From NCBI GenBank assembly GCA_905216155.1, contig CAJMSU010000002.1:19139-83138 (forward strand): 64,000 bases of DNA, read 5' to 3'. The translations under genes were made by a program, and so were the position numbers. The notes beneath the pieces are model-generated. The model saw nothing but the letters and a program-made list of their open reading frames with translations, ran no database searches and had not been told where the DNA came from. Below, in pieces: positions 42,252 through 52,109 of the stretch (its first letter is position 1; every line of letters begins with the position of its first letter). Source of the DNA: an uncultured bacterium. Lineage in GTDB: Bacteria > Bacillota_I > Bacilli_A > RF39 > UBA660.

Positions 42252-43526
42252 TCACCTTCTACTATAACCTCTCTTATAACTTCTTGTAAGAAGGCTTCCT
42301 TCCAATTGTTTATAAGTTTCTAATGCTACTCCTACTACGATTAATAATCCAGTACCACCAATTGATACACTTGTAGGTAAGCTTGTAAATTTTGAAAATA
42401 GTATTGGTAATCCAGCTATTATTACTAAGAATGCAGCTCCTAATACTGTTAATCTTGATAATACCTTATTTATATGTTTTTTTGTTTCTTCTCCTGGTCT
42501 AACTCCTGGTATATATCCACCGTTTTCTTGTAGGTTCTTTGCAAATTCTTCTGGTTTTAATTGAATAAATGTATAGAAGTATGCAAATAAGAAGATTAGT
42601 ACAATATATATCATGAAACCAACTGGAGTAGTGTATGTTAAATACTTTTGAACAAACAAAGTAAATGCTTCTTTTTTTACTACTTGAGCAATTATACCAG
42701 GGATTGTCATTAGGCTTGATGCAAATATTACTGGTATAACTCCTGCAGAGTTTATTTTAATTGGCATGAAACTTTGTGCTGATGCTCCATATGCACTTGT
42801 TGATTTGTTGGCATATTGGATAGGTATTCTTCTTTCTGACTCTTGAACGAAGATAACACCAATTATTACTAAGAAATAAATTAATACAAATACTAAGAAT
42901 TTAATAATTCCTAAGGTTATAACTTGTGCTGTTCCATTTAGAGTTATTAAACCATTGAATGCATCTATAAACATTTGAGGAAGTGTATAAATGATACCTG
43001 CCATAATTATTAGACTGGTTCCATTTCCAATTCCTTTTTGTGTTACTTGATCTCCTAACCATAAAAGGAAAGAAGTTCCGGCAGTTAATACTGTAGATAT
43101 ATATAAATATTGCATTACATCACCATTTTTACCTATAAAGGCAAAGGCTAATGCATATCCTTCTATAAAGGCAAAAGCTATACCCATATATCTAGTTATT
43201 TGGTTTAATTTTTGTCTTCCTGTTGCTCCTTGTTTACTTAATTCAGTAAAGTATGGAATTATATCCATTTGTAGTAATTGCATAATGATAGATGCAGTAA
43301 TATATGGCATAACACCTAAGGCAAATATTGAAAAATTCTTAAGTGCTCCACCACCGATTGTATTAATTAATTCTAGGAAACTTAAATTGCTTGTTAATTC
43401 TTCTGTTCCTGGTACTCTGATTGAAATACCTAATATGAAGATCATTAATGCTCCAAGTGTAAAATAAATTCTATGTCTTAAGTCTTTATTTGTTGGAGTA
43501 AATAATTGCTTCATAACTTTGAACAT
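42252..43526 (-). CDS. secY: Preprotein translocase subunit SecY
   Basis: The 424-residue protein has ten predicted membrane segments and the SecY signatures GVMPYITASIIMQLLQ and QKGIGNGTSLIIMAGI. It forms the Sec translocation channel. Confidence 0.97.
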   Translation of the reverse strand: MFKVMKQLFTPTNKDLRHRIYFTLGALMIFILGISIRVPGTEELTSNLSFLELINTIGGGALKNFSIFALGVMPYITASIIMQLLQMDIIPYFTELSKQGATGRQKLNQITRYMGIAFAFIEGYALAFAFIGKNGDVMQYLYISTVLTAGTSFLLWLGDQVTQKGIGNGTSLIIMAGIIYTLPQMFIDAFNGLITLNGTAQVITLGIIKFLVFVLIYFLVIIGVIFVQESERRIPIQYANKSTSAYGASAQSFMPIKINSAGVIPVIFASSLMTIPGIIAQVVKKEAFTLFVQKYLTYTTPVGFMIYIVLIFLFAYFYTFIQLKPEEFAKNLQENGGYIPGVRPGEETKKHINKVLSRLTVLGAAFLVIIAGLPILFSKFTSLPTSVSIGGTGLLIVVGVALETYKQLEGSLLTRSYKRGYSRR

Positions 43527-43527
43527 A

Positions 43528-43971
43528 TTAGATCACCTCAGCTTTGCTTCCTGACTCTTTGATCTTTTCTAATGCTACTTTAGAGAATTTATTAGCTTGA
43601 ATAGTTAATTTCTTTTCAAGTTTTCCTTCACCAAGTACTTTTATTCCATCTAATTGATTTTTAATTATTCCCATCTCTTTTAATAGAGCTGGAGTTACTG
43701 TTGTTCCATCTTCGAATCTATTTAAATCACCAATATTTATTACAGCATATACTGTTTTAAATTTAGCGTTTGTAAATCCTCTTTTTGGAAGTCTTCTATA
43801 TAATGGTAATTGTCCACCTTCAAATACTGGGTTGATACTACCACCACTACGTGCTTTTTGTCCTTTTTGTCCACGACCACTTGTTTTACCAAGACCACTA
43901 GCTGGTCCGCGTCCTACACGTTTTTTTGCTTTTGTAGCTCCGATATTTTTTTCTAATTCATGTAATTTCAT
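43528..43971 (-). CDS. rplO: 50S ribosomal protein L15
   Basis: The 147-residue protein has VGRGPASGLGKTSGRGQKGQKARSG split over the N-terminus and RRLPKRGFTNAKF. It overlaps rpsE by one base, leaving no space for rpmD (L30), which normally sits between them. Confidence 0.97.
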   Translation of the reverse strand: MKLHELEKNIGATKAKKRVGRGPASGLGKTSGRGQKGQKARSGGSINPVFEGGQLPLYRRLPKRGFTNAKFKTVYAVINIGDLNRFEDGTTVTPALLKEMGIIKNQLDGIKVLGEGKLEKKLTIQANKFSKVALEKIKESGSKAEVI

Positions 43972-44480
43972 TATCCTAATATCTCCTCTACTGTTTTTCC
44001 ACGAAGTGCTGCTACTTGCTCTGGAGTCTTAATTGACTTAAGTGCATTAAGGGCAGCATTAGCTGTGTTTATTTTAGTTCTTGCTCCTAGTGATTTAGAG
44101 ACAATATCACGAAATCCTGCTAATTCTAAGATAGCACGAACAGATCCACCGGCAATAACTCCAGTACCAGCTGGTGCAGGTTTAATAATAACTCTTGCAG
44201 CTCCACTAGTTCCTATTGCTTCATGAGCAACTGTTCTTCCATCTATTAGAGGTACTGTGATCATTTTTTTATTTGCATCTTGAAGTGCTTTTTTAATTGC
44301 ATCAGGTACTTCATTAGCTTTACCAATACCTAATCCAACTTTACCTTTACGGTCACCTATAACAACTGTAGCAGCATATCTTCTACGACGTCCACCTTTA
44401 GTAACTTTTACAACGCTTTTAACGTCAATTACTAATTCTTCAAATTGTTTTTCTTTAGGTTCACGAGTTTTTCTTTGCAT
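43971..44480 (-). CDS. rpsE: 30S ribosomal protein S5
   Basis: The 169-residue protein has the S5 double-stranded RNA-binding start (FEELVIDVKSVVKVTKGGRRRRYAA) and the GVIAGGSVRAILELAGFRDI motif. Confidence 0.98.
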   Translation of the reverse strand: MQRKTREPKEKQFEELVIDVKSVVKVTKGGRRRRYAATVVIGDRKGKVGLGIGKANEVPDAIKKALQDANKKMITVPLIDGRTVAHEAIGTSGAARVIIKPAPAGTGVIAGGSVRAILELAGFRDIVSKSLGARTKINTANAALNALKSIKTPEQVAALRGKTVEEILG

Positions 44481-44492
44481 AATACCCTCCTA

Positions 44493-44855
44493 TTAGAATT
44501 CTAATCCATTTTCACGTGCAGCTTCTGCTAAAGCTTTTACACGTCCATGATAAAGATATCCACCTCTATCAAATACAACATTTTTTATTTTTGCTTTTGT
44601 AGCTTTTTTAGCGATTGCTTCTCCTACAACCTTAGCTGCTTCAACATTACTTCCATTTTCAATTTTTAAGTCTTTGTCTAATGAGGAAGCAGAACAAATT
44701 GTAGTTTTTGTTTCATCATCGATAATTTGTGCATAAATTTCTTTATTAGAACGAAATACACATAATCTTGGTGTCATGCTTGTTCCCATCATATTTTTAC
44801 GAATTCTTTCATGACGAGCTATACGCATACTATTACGAGATTCTTTTTTTATCAT
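44493..44855 (-). CDS. rplR: 50S ribosomal protein L18
   Basis: The 120-residue protein has RICVFRSNKEIYAQIIDD-type L18 sequence (here RLCVFRSN) and the C-terminal VVFDRGGYLYHGRVKALAEAAR. Confidence 0.97.
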   Translation of the reverse strand: MIKKESRNSMRIARHERIRKNMMGTSMTPRLCVFRSNKEIYAQIIDDETKTTICSASSLDKDLKIENGSNVEAAKVVGEAIAKKATKAKIKNVVFDRGGYLYHGRVKALAEAARENGLEF

Positions 44856-44882
44856 AATTTGATTTCTCCTTTCCTACTTGTT

Positions 44883-45413
44883 TTAAGCAGCTTTCTTTCC
44901 TTCCTTACGGCGAATATGTTCACCTTTGTAACGAATTCCTTTACCTTTATATGGTTCAGGTTGTCTTACTTTTCTGATATTAGCAGCAAATTCACCAACT
45001 AAAACTTTATCAATTCCTTTAACTGAAATTTCAGTATTTCCGTTAGCTTCTACTGTTAATCCTTCTGGTATTTCCATCTCTACTGGATGTGAGTAACCAG
45101 CATTAATTACTAATTTTTTACCTTGAACATTGAAACGATATCCAACACCAATAATTTCTAATTTCTTTTCATAACCTTCTGTTACTCCAATAATCATGTT
45201 ATTGATTAAAGCATTCATAGTACCATGCATTGCTTTAGCATTATCATTTTTACGTTCTAAAGTAATCTCTTGACCTTCTTGTTTCATAGTAATATCTTTT
45301 AACATTACTTGAGACAAAGTTCCTTTTGGTCCTGTTACTGTTACAATATTGTCTTGTTCAGTTACTGTAACATTATCTGGAACTGTAATTATACGATTAC
45401 CTATACGGCTCAT
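44883..45413 (-). CDS. rplF: 50S ribosomal protein L6
   Basis: The 176-residue protein starts MSRIGNRIITVPDNV and has the L6 signature PEPYKGKGIRYKGEHIRRKEGK. Confidence 0.98.
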   Translation of the reverse strand: MSRIGNRIITVPDNVTVTEQDNIVTVTGPKGTLSQVMLKDITMKQEGQEITLERKNDNAKAMHGTMNALINNMIIGVTEGYEKKLEIIGVGYRFNVQGKKLVINAGYSHPVEMEIPEGLTVEANGNTEISVKGIDKVLVGEFAANIRKVRQPEPYKGKGIRYKGEHIRRKEGKKAA

Positions 45414-45437
45414 ACTTTCCCTCCTTATATTGTCTTA

Positions 45438-45839
45438 TTACCAAATATAAGCTAGAACTTCTCCACCTATATTTTGTTTACGAGCTTCTTTGTCTGTCAT
45501 AATTCCTTTAGATGTAGAAATAATTGCTATTCCTAATCCATTTAATACCTTAGGTATTTCATCATTTTTAACATAAACACGAAGTCCTGGTTTGGAAATT
45601 CTTTTTAGCCCAGTGATAACTCTTTCTTTTTTATCTGTATATTTTAGTGTTAAAAGAATTGTTCCTTGAGCGTCTTCTTTAACTACTTTATAATTTTTAA
45701 TAAATCCTTCATCTTTTAAAATCTTAGCTATTGATTCTTTGATTTTAGATGCTGGAACTCTAACTTCCTCATAACGCATTTGATTAGCATTACGAATTCT
45801 AGTTAGCATATCTGCAATTGTATCTGTTACTACTGCCAT
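45438..45839 (-). CDS. rpsH: 30S ribosomal protein S8
   Basis: The 133-residue protein has DTIADMLTRIRNAN at the start and GIAIISTSKGIMTDKEAR near the end, typical of S8. Confidence 0.98.
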   Translation of the reverse strand: MAVVTDTIADMLTRIRNANQMRYEEVRVPASKIKESIAKILKDEGFIKNYKVVKEDAQGTILLTLKYTDKKERVITGLKRISKPGLRVYVKNDEIPKVLNGLGIAIISTSKGIMTDKEARKQNIGGEVLAYIW

Positions 45840-45859
45840 TTAAATTCCTCCTTTCCAAA

Positions 45860-46045
45860 TTACCAACTTGATTTTTTAAGTCCTGGTATTTGTCCTTTAT
45901 AAGCTAATTCACGGAAGCAAATACGGCAGATCCCGAATTTACTCATTACTGCGTGTGGACGTCCACAACGAGAACATCTTGTATATTCACGCACTTTAAA
46001 TTTTTGTGGTCTATTAGCTTTTACAATCATACTTTTTTTTGCCAT
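45860..46045 (-). CDS. rpsN: 30S ribosomal protein S14, zinc type
   Basis: The 61-residue protein is the short C+ form, with CSRCGRPH and CRICFREL supplying four zinc-binding cysteines. Confidence 0.98.
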   Translation of the reverse strand: MAKKSMIVKANRPQKFKVREYTRCSRCGRPHAVMSKFGICRICFRELAYKGQIPGLKKSSW

Positions 46046-46059
46046 AATATTCCTCCCAT

Positions 46060-46599
46060 TTACTTTCTAAAAGGAATTCCAAGTCCATTTAATAAATCGA
46101 ATGCTTCTTCATTTGATTTAGCTGTTGTTACAAATACGATGTCCATTCCACGTACTTTTACAACATCATCATAATCAATTTCTGAAAAGATTAATTGTTC
46201 TTTAATTCCCATTGTATAATTTCCTCTACCATCAAAAGCTTTTGGACTAACTCCACGGAAATCTCTTACTCGAGGTAGTGCAATTGATATTAACTTATCC
46301 ATAAAGTTATACATATTCTCTCCTCTTAAAGTAGATTTACATCCAATAGCTTGACCTTCTCTTACTTTGAATCCAGCTATTGATTTTTTAGCTCTTGTAA
46401 CTACAGGCTTTTGACCAGAGATTTTTGTTAAATCAGCTACTGCTGCATCTAATAATTTTGAATTACTAGTTGCATCTCCTACACCGATATTAATAACAAT
46501 CTTTTCTAATTTTGGTACTTCCATAATTGATTTATAATTATATTTGTTCATTAAACTTGGAACAACTTCATTTAAGTATTTTTCTTTTAGGCGGTTCAT
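46060..46599 (-). CDS. rplE: 50S ribosomal protein L5
   Basis: The 179-residue protein has VPKLEKIVINIGVGDA and GQKPVVTRAKKSIAGFKVREG, the L5 signatures. Confidence 0.98.
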   Translation of the reverse strand: MNRLKEKYLNEVVPSLMNKYNYKSIMEVPKLEKIVINIGVGDATSNSKLLDAAVADLTKISGQKPVVTRAKKSIAGFKVREGQAIGCKSTLRGENMYNFMDKLISIALPRVRDFRGVSPKAFDGRGNYTMGIKEQLIFSEIDYDDVVKVRGMDIVFVTTAKSNEEAFDLLNGLGIPFRK

Positions 46600-46617
46600 A
46601 ATTTACCCTCCTTCCAA

Positions 46618-46929
46618 TTAATCAAGCTTCTCGTTTGATTTTTTTGCTATTCTTATTTTTTTATCTGTTTTTTTGTCTGTTGTATGTCCTATTCTAGTTC
46701 TTTTCTTAGTTTTAGGATCAATTATCATAACATTTGATGCATGAATTGGTGCTTCAACTTCAATAATTCCACCAGCATCATTACCAGTAGGTTTTTGATG
46801 TTTTTTTACAATATGTACACCTTCAACAATAACTTTGTTTTCAGCTCTTAATGTTTTAATTATTTTTCCTTTTTTACCTTTATCAGAACCAGCGATAACT
46901 ACAACTTCATCTCCTATTTTAAAGTTCAT
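46618..46929 (-). CDS. rplX: 50S ribosomal protein L24
   Basis: The 103-residue protein starts with the KOW motif (KIGDEVVVIAGSDKGKKGKII) of L24. Confidence 0.97.
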   Translation of the reverse strand: MNFKIGDEVVVIAGSDKGKKGKIIKTLRAENKVIVEGVHIVKKHQKPTGNDAGGIIEVEAPIHASNVMIIDPKTKKRTRIGHTTDKKTDKKIRIAKKSNEKLD

Positions 46930-46942
46930 ATTTATCCTCCTC

Positions 46943-47311
46943 TTATAGTACTTCTTTTGCTAAAGATACTATTTTCATATAATCTTTATCACGAAGTTCT
47001 CTTGCTACTGGTCCAAAAATACGAGTTCCTACTGGACTCTTGTCATCACGAATGATAACACATGCATTATCATCAAACTTAATGTAACTTCCATCTTCAC
47101 GACGAACGCCTTGACGAGTTCTGACGATAACTGCTTTTACAACTTTTCCTTTTGGTAATGGTGAGTTAGGAATTGCATTTTTTACAGTACCAACTACAAC
47201 ATCTCCAATGTTACCAGTTTTAACTTTGCTTCCACCTAATACACGAATTACTAATAATTCACGTGCACCAGAGTTATCAGCAACTTTCATACGGCTTTCT
47301 TGTTGTAACAT
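46943..47311 (-). CDS. rplN: 50S ribosomal protein L14
   Basis: The 122-residue protein has ESRMKVADNSGARELLVIRVLGGS and GTRIFGPVARELRDKDYMKIVSLA, standard for L14. Confidence 0.98.
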   Translation of the reverse strand: MLQQESRMKVADNSGARELLVIRVLGGSKVKTGNIGDVVVGTVKNAIPNSPLPKGKVVKAVIVRTRQGVRREDGSYIKFDDNACVIIRDDKSPVGTRIFGPVARELRDKDYMKIVSLAKEVL

Positions 47312-47339
47312 AAATTATTCCTCCTTCTTCATCTAAGCG

Positions 47340-47600
47340 TTAAATAATAACTGCTTCTTTTACTATTTCTTTTAAATAGAAATGTTTAGTTTTTGACATT
47401 GGTCTTGTTTCTGCTATACGAACAGTGTCTCCAACTTTAGCTATATTTTTTTCATCATGTACACTATATTTCTTAGAGCTTTTTACTCTTTTGTGATATA
47501 ACGGATGGGTTTTATAAGTTTCAACTAAAACGCTGATTGTTTTATCATTAGTAGCACTAACAACTTTTCCAACTAATTCTTTTTTTATCTTCTTTTCCAT
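47340..47600 (-). CDS. rpsQ: 30S ribosomal protein S17
   Basis: The 86-residue protein has KTISVLVETYKTHPLYHKRVKSSKKY and VRIAETRPMSKTKHF, matching S17. Confidence 0.97.
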   Translation of the reverse strand: MEKKIKKELVGKVVSATNDKTISVLVETYKTHPLYHKRVKSSKKYSVHDEKNIAKVGDTVRIAETRPMSKTKHFYLKEIVKEAVII

Positions 47601-47611
47601 TATATAACCTC

Positions 47612-47806
47612 CTATTCGTTACCTTCACGTTCTCTTAGAACTGTTTTATATCTTGCAACGGTGTGTCTTAAATCTCTGATTCTAGAAGGTTTTTCAAGGT
47701 TTCCTGTTGCTTGTTGGAAACGTAAGTTAAATAATTCTTGTTTAGCTTCAAATAATTTTTCATTAATTTCTTCTGTTGATAATTCTCTTATTTCTTTAAC
47801 CTTCAT
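47612..47806 (-). CDS. rpmC: 50S ribosomal protein L29
   Basis: The 64-residue protein starts at MKVKEIRELSTEEI (ATG 47806, immediately past the rplP stop; the rplP end GGTGGTGA supplies the ribosome site). It contains LFNLRFQQATGNLEKPSRIR. Confidence 0.95.
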   Translation of the reverse strand: MKVKEIRELSTEEINEKLFEAKQELFNLRFQQATGNLEKPSRIRDLRHTVARYKTVLREREGNE

Positions 47807-47807
47807 A

Positions 47808-48227
47808 TTATTCACCACCATTTTCTTTCTTTACAAATTTTGTTGCTACTGGTAGTTTATGTGCAGCTAGACGTAATGCCTCACGAGCTACTTCTTCAGA
47901 AACTCCAGCTATTTCGAACATGATTTTTCCTTCTTTTACTACTGCAACCCATCCTTCAACGTTACCTTTACCTTTACCTTGTCTTGTACCGATAGGTTTT
48001 CTAGTTAATGGCATGTGTGGGAAAATATTAATCCATACTTTTCCACCACGTTTCATATAACGAGTCATAGCAATACGAGCAGCTTCTATTTGATTAGCAG
48101 TAATCCAAGCTCCTTCTTTTGCTTGAAGTCCATATTCTCCAAAATGTAATTCTCTATTTCCACGAGATTTTCCTTCGTAAGGTAATCTATGAACACGACG
48201 ATGTTTTGTTCTTGACGGTATTAACAT
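47808..48227 (-). CDS. rplP: 50S ribosomal protein L16
   Basis: The 139-residue protein starts MLIPSRTKHRRVHR and has KGGKVWINIFPHMPLTRKP and GTRQGKGKGNVEGWVAVV, the L16 signatures. Confidence 0.98.
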   Translation of the reverse strand: MLIPSRTKHRRVHRLPYEGKSRGNRELHFGEYGLQAKEGAWITANQIEAARIAMTRYMKRGGKVWINIFPHMPLTRKPIGTRQGKGKGNVEGWVAVVKEGKIMFEIAGVSEEVAREALRLAAHKLPVATKFVKKENGGE

Positions 48228-48228
48228 A

Positions 48229-48879
48229 TTAATTACCTCCCTTACTCTTCTTGTTTAGGATTTCACCTTTATAGATCCATACCTTAACACCTATTTTACC
48301 AAATGTTGTATCAGCTTCTGCTGTTGCATAATCAACATCTGCTCTTAATGTATGTAGAGGAATAGTTCCTTCTGTGTATCCTTCACTTCTTGCCATATCT
48401 GCACCACCTAAACGTCCAGATACAGAAGTTTTAATTCCTTTAGCTCCTGCTCTCATTGCATTTCTAATAGCACGTTTTTGAGCCATACGGAATGATGCTC
48501 TATTAGATATTTGATTTGCAATTGAATCTGCAACTAATTGAGCGTTTATGTCTGCTTTTTTAATATCAACGATTGATATTTGAATATTTTCATCTGCAAC
48601 TTTTGAAAGTTGTTTCTTTAATTTTTCTATTTCTTCTCCACCACGTCCAATCATGACACCTGGTTTAGAAGTATGAATAACAACTTCACATCTCTTGGCA
48701 GTTCTTTCAATTTCTACTTTAGCTATACCAGCATTTTTTAAGTTTTCTTCTAAGTATTTACGAATTTTAATATCTTTTTCTAATACTTTTGAGAAATCTT
48801 TTTTGTTAGCATACCATTTAGCTTCCCAAGTTTTGTTAATGCCAAGTCTTAGTCCATTAGGATTAACCTTTTGTCCCAT
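48229..48879 (-). CDS. rpsC: 30S ribosomal protein S3
   Basis: The 216-residue protein has an N-terminal KH domain (VMIGRGGEEIEKLKK) and the C-terminal SGRLGGADMARSEGYTEGTIPLHTLRADVDY motif region of S3. Confidence 0.98.
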   Translation of the reverse strand: MGQKVNPNGLRLGINKTWEAKWYANKKDFSKVLEKDIKIRKYLEENLKNAGIAKVEIERTAKRCEVVIHTSKPGVMIGRGGEEIEKLKKQLSKVADENIQISIVDIKKADINAQLVADSIANQISNRASFRMAQKRAIRNAMRAGAKGIKTSVSGRLGGADMARSEGYTEGTIPLHTLRADVDYATAEADTTFGKIGVKVWIYKGEILNKKSKGGN

Positions 48880-48894
48880 ATTGTAACCTCCTTA

Positions 48895-49230
48895 TTAGTT
48901 TTTTGTAGCCACTACTATAATTATGTGACTAGTTCTATGATCTCTATGTCCTATATGCGAACGTGAATCAAAAAAGTGACGTTTCATTACAGGACCAGCA
49001 TCTACTCTTGCTTCTTTAACATAAAGTGTTGACGCATCTGCTCCGTTATTATTAACGGCATTAGCAACTGCTGAATTTAACACTTTTTTAGTAAGTCTAG
49101 CTGACTTATTATTAACATTATTTAAAATGTTTAATGCTTCACTTACGCTTTTTCCACGTATCATATCTGATACTAGGCGAGCTCTTATAGGTGAAGTTCT
49201 AAGCCCTTTTGCGATTGCTCTTGCTTCCAT
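48895..49230 (-). CDS. rplV: 50S ribosomal protein L22
   Basis: The 111-residue protein has SPIRARLVSDMIRGKSV and the exit-tunnel loop region around GPVMKRHFFDSRSHIGHRDHR. Confidence 0.97.
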   Translation of the reverse strand: MEARAIAKGLRTSPIRARLVSDMIRGKSVSEALNILNNVNNKSARLTKKVLNSAVANAVNNNGADASTLYVKEARVDAGPVMKRHFFDSRSHIGHRDHRTSHIIIVVATKN

Positions 49231-49250
49231 TTATTTCCCTCCTAGTCATT

Positions 49251-49520
49251 TTATTTCTTTTTATCTTGTCCATGTCCACCGAATTTACGTGTTAAAGCAA
49301 ATTCACCTAACTTATGTCCAACCATATCTTCAGTAACATATACTGGTATAAATTCTTTACCGTTGTGAACTGCGAATGTGTGTCCTATAAAATCAGGAAA
49401 AATAGTGGAACGGCGAGACCAAGTTTTAATGACTTCTTTTTTTCCAGATTTATTTAATTCTTGAACCTTTTTTAATAATCTATCAAATACATAAGGTCCT
49501 TTTTTTAAACTTCTTGCCAT
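49251..49520 (-). CDS. rpsS: 30S ribosomal protein S19
   Basis: The 89-residue protein starts MARSLKKGPYVFDRLL and has TWSRRSTIFPDFIGHTFAVHNGKEF, standard for S19. Confidence 0.98.
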   Translation of the reverse strand: MARSLKKGPYVFDRLLKKVQELNKSGKKEVIKTWSRRSTIFPDFIGHTFAVHNGKEFIPVYVTEDMVGHKLGEFALTRKFGGHGQDKKK

Positions 49521-49537
49521 TTGTCTATCATCCTTTC

Positions 49538-50368
49538 CTATTTAGTTCCACGACGACGTACGATGAATTTGTCTGATTGTTTTTTCTTACGTGTCTTCAT
49601 TCCAAGTGCAGGTTTACCCCAAGGTGTCATAGGTGATTTACGTCCAACTGGGGCACGTCCTTCACCACCACCATGTGGATGGTCATTAGGGTTCATAACA
49701 GAACCACGAACTGTAGGTCTAATTCCTTTATGACGATTTCTTCCTGCTTTTCCTACTCTAACAAGTGATGCATCTTCGTTTCCAACTTCTCCGATTGTTG
49801 CCATACAAGTTCCTAGAACTTTTCTTTGCTCACCACTTGATAAACGAATCATTACATATTTGTCTTCACGACCAAGGATTTGTGCAGATGAACCAGCACT
49901 TCTTGCTAATTCTCCACCTTTTCCTGGACGTAATTCAATATTATGAATCATTGTACCTACTGGTATATTCATTATTGGTAATGCATTACCAACTTTAATA
50001 TCTGTTTTTTCTCCTGCTTCTATTTTATCTCCAACTTTTAAACCTTTTGGAGCTAAGATATATCTTTTTTCTCCATCAGCATAGTTAATTAATGCAATAT
50101 TTGCAGTTCTATTTGGATCATATTCAATGCTTGCTACTGATCCAGGTACGTTTAATTTATTTCTTTTAAAATCAATAATACGGTATTTTCTTTTAGCTCC
50201 GCCACCTTGATGACGAACTGTTATTTTACCTTGATTGTTACGACCACCATTTTTCTTAACAGTGATTGTAAGTGATTTTTCTGGAGTAGTTTTAGTTATT
50301 TCTTCATTAACTAATGTACTCATTTTTCTACGACCTGGTGTAGTAGGTTTGTAATTTCTGATTGCCAT
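49538..50368 (-). CDS. rplB: 50S ribosomal protein L2
   Basis: The 276-residue protein has KYRIIDFKRNK, the SGEQRKVLGTCMATIGEVGN segment and the conserved VMNPNDHPHGGGEGRAPVG loop near the peptidyl-transferase centre. Confidence 0.98.
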   Translation of the reverse strand: MAIRNYKPTTPGRRKMSTLVNEEITKTTPEKSLTITVKKNGGRNNQGKITVRHQGGGAKRKYRIIDFKRNKLNVPGSVASIEYDPNRTANIALINYADGEKRYILAPKGLKVGDKIEAGEKTDIKVGNALPIMNIPVGTMIHNIELRPGKGGELARSAGSSAQILGREDKYVMIRLSSGEQRKVLGTCMATIGEVGNEDASLVRVGKAGRNRHKGIRPTVRGSVMNPNDHPHGGGEGRAPVGRKSPMTPWGKPALGMKTRKKKQSDKFIVRRRGTK

Positions 50369-50382
50369 AATTTTCTCCCTCC

Positions 50383-50667
50383 TTAACCAAGATCAATTGT
50401 TTGTCCTTCTGCAAGAGTAACAATTGCTTTTTTTGAACGATTAGTTAATCCTGTATAACGACCAACTCTTCTTTTTTTAGGTTTTACGTTTATTGTTCTA
50501 ATTGATTTAACCTTTACATTAAAGATTTTTTCAATTGCTTGTTTTATTTCAATTTTATTTGCTTTTGGATCAACTTTAAAAGTATATTTTCCATTAGCTT
50601 TATCCATTTGTGATTTTTCTGTTATCACTGGTGCTTTGATTATTTCTAAATATTTTGTATCTTTCAT
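50383..50667 (-). CDS. rplW: 50S ribosomal protein L23
   Basis: The 94-residue protein has IIKAPVITEKSQ and YTFKVDPKANKIEIKQAIEKIFNVKV, standard for L23. Confidence 0.97.
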   Translation of the reverse strand: MKDTKYLEIIKAPVITEKSQMDKANGKYTFKVDPKANKIEIKQAIEKIFNVKVKSIRTINVKPKKRRVGRYTGLTNRSKKAIVTLAEGQTIDLG

Positions 50668-51293
50668 TATTTAAGCACCTCCTCAACTTGTTTTAGTGCA
50701 GCTTCTGTAATTACCATTACATCAGTTCCTACTATATCTAATACATTTAACTCATCTGCTGATATTAATACTACATTAGCTAAATTTCTTGATGATAATA
50801 TTAAATTTTCCTCAAATTCATTTACTACTAATAAGATCTTTTTGTCAGCAATCTTTAAAGTTTCTAATATATTACGCATTTCTTTAGTTTTTGGTGTTTC
50901 TAAAACTAAATTTTCTAATACTATTAATTCTTTATCATTTACTTTATGAGATAAAGCTGATTTAATAGCTAATCTTCTTTCTTTGCGATTTTGTTTTTTG
51001 CTATAATCTCTTGGTACTGGAGTTCCATAATTTCCTCCACCTACCCATTGTACAGCTCTAATTGAACCTTGACGAGCACGTCCTGTTCCTTTTTGTCTCC
51101 ATGGCTTTCTTCCACCACCACTTACTTCTGATCTGTTCTTAGTCTTATGTGTTCCTTGTCTTAAAGATGCTCTTGCTAAAATAATTGCATCATATAAAAC
51201 TTTATCATTTGGAGTTATTCCAAATATTTCTTCATTTAATTTAATGTCCTTAACTGTTTCACCTTTTAAATTTAAAAGATTTACTTTTTTCAT
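50667..51293 (-). CDS. rplD: 50S ribosomal protein L4
   Basis: The 208-residue protein has GTHKTKNRSEVSGGGRKPWRQKGTGRARQGS-type L4 loop (read in short pieces) and VLENLVLETPKTK. It overlaps rplW by one base. Confidence 0.97.
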   Translation of the reverse strand: MKKVNLLNLKGETVKDIKLNEEIFGITPNDKVLYDAIILARASLRQGTHKTKNRSEVSGGGRKPWRQKGTGRARQGSIRAVQWVGGGNYGTPVPRDYSKKQNRKERRLAIKSALSHKVNDKELIVLENLVLETPKTKEMRNILETLKIADKKILLVVNEFEENLILSSRNLANVVLISADELNVLDIVGTDVMVITEAALKQVEEVLK

Positions 51294-51357
51294 CTACGAT
51301 TCCTCCTTTCATCACATTTATAATATTTATTTTTTTCTTTATTTATTTGTGACGATT

Positions 51358-52092
51358 TTATTCTGCTGTTTGTTCAGTAGTTGTTTCAACATTTTCTTCT
51401 GCAGGTGCAGCTTCTTTTACTTCTTCTACTACGTAAGATATTAAGTCAGCTGCTTCTTTTTTAGCATTTGGTTTCTTAACTGCAGTATGAATCATAACTA
51501 ATGATTTCTTTGGACCTGGAACATTACCTTTAACTAAAATAACATTGTTTTCAGTATCTACTGAAATAATTTCAAGATTTTGAACAGTTCTTCTTACATT
51601 ACCCATTTGTCCTGGCATTTTCTTACCTTTTAGGACATGCATTGGTAACATAGTTCCTAATGAACCTACTCCTCTATGGTATTGAGAACCATGACCCATA
51701 GGTCCGCGACTTTGATTATGACGTTTAATAACACCTTGGAACCCTTTACCTTTGCTAGTTCCAGTAACGTCAACTATTTCACCTTCTTCGAAAATGTCTA
51801 CACCTATTGTTTGTCCTAGTGTATAGTCATTAACGTTTACTCCTCTGATTTCTCTTAAGAAGCGCTTAGGTTCAGTGTTTGCTTTTTTTGTATGACCCAT
51901 TTGTGGTTTGTTACTTAACTTTTCTCTGATTGTTTCAGTTCCAAGTTGAATAGCATCATATCCATCTTTTTCAACTGTTTTAATTTGAGTTACAACATTT
52001 GGTTCAACTTCAACTACAGTTACAGGAATTAATTTACCATCTTTAGTAAACACTTGAGTCATCCCAATTTTTTTACCTAAGATTCCTTTCAT
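51358..52092 (-). CDS. rplC: 50S ribosomal protein L3
   Basis: The 244-residue protein starts MKGILGKKIGMTQVF and has FQGVIKRHNQSRGPMGHGSQ. It carries an unusual acidic C-terminal extension of about 30 residues (EEVKEAAPAEENVETTTEQ). Confidence 0.97.
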   Translation of the reverse strand: MKGILGKKIGMTQVFTKDGKLIPVTVVEVEPNVVTQIKTVEKDGYDAIQLGTETIREKLSNKPQMGHTKKANTEPKRFLREIRGVNVNDYTLGQTIGVDIFEEGEIVDVTGTSKGKGFQGVIKRHNQSRGPMGHGSQYHRGVGSLGTMLPMHVLKGKKMPGQMGNVRRTVQNLEIISVDTENNVILVKGNVPGPKKSLVMIHTAVKKPNAKKEAADLISYVVEEVKEAAPAEENVETTTEQTAE

Positions 52093-52109
52093 TTGTTTTT
52101 CCTCCTAAA

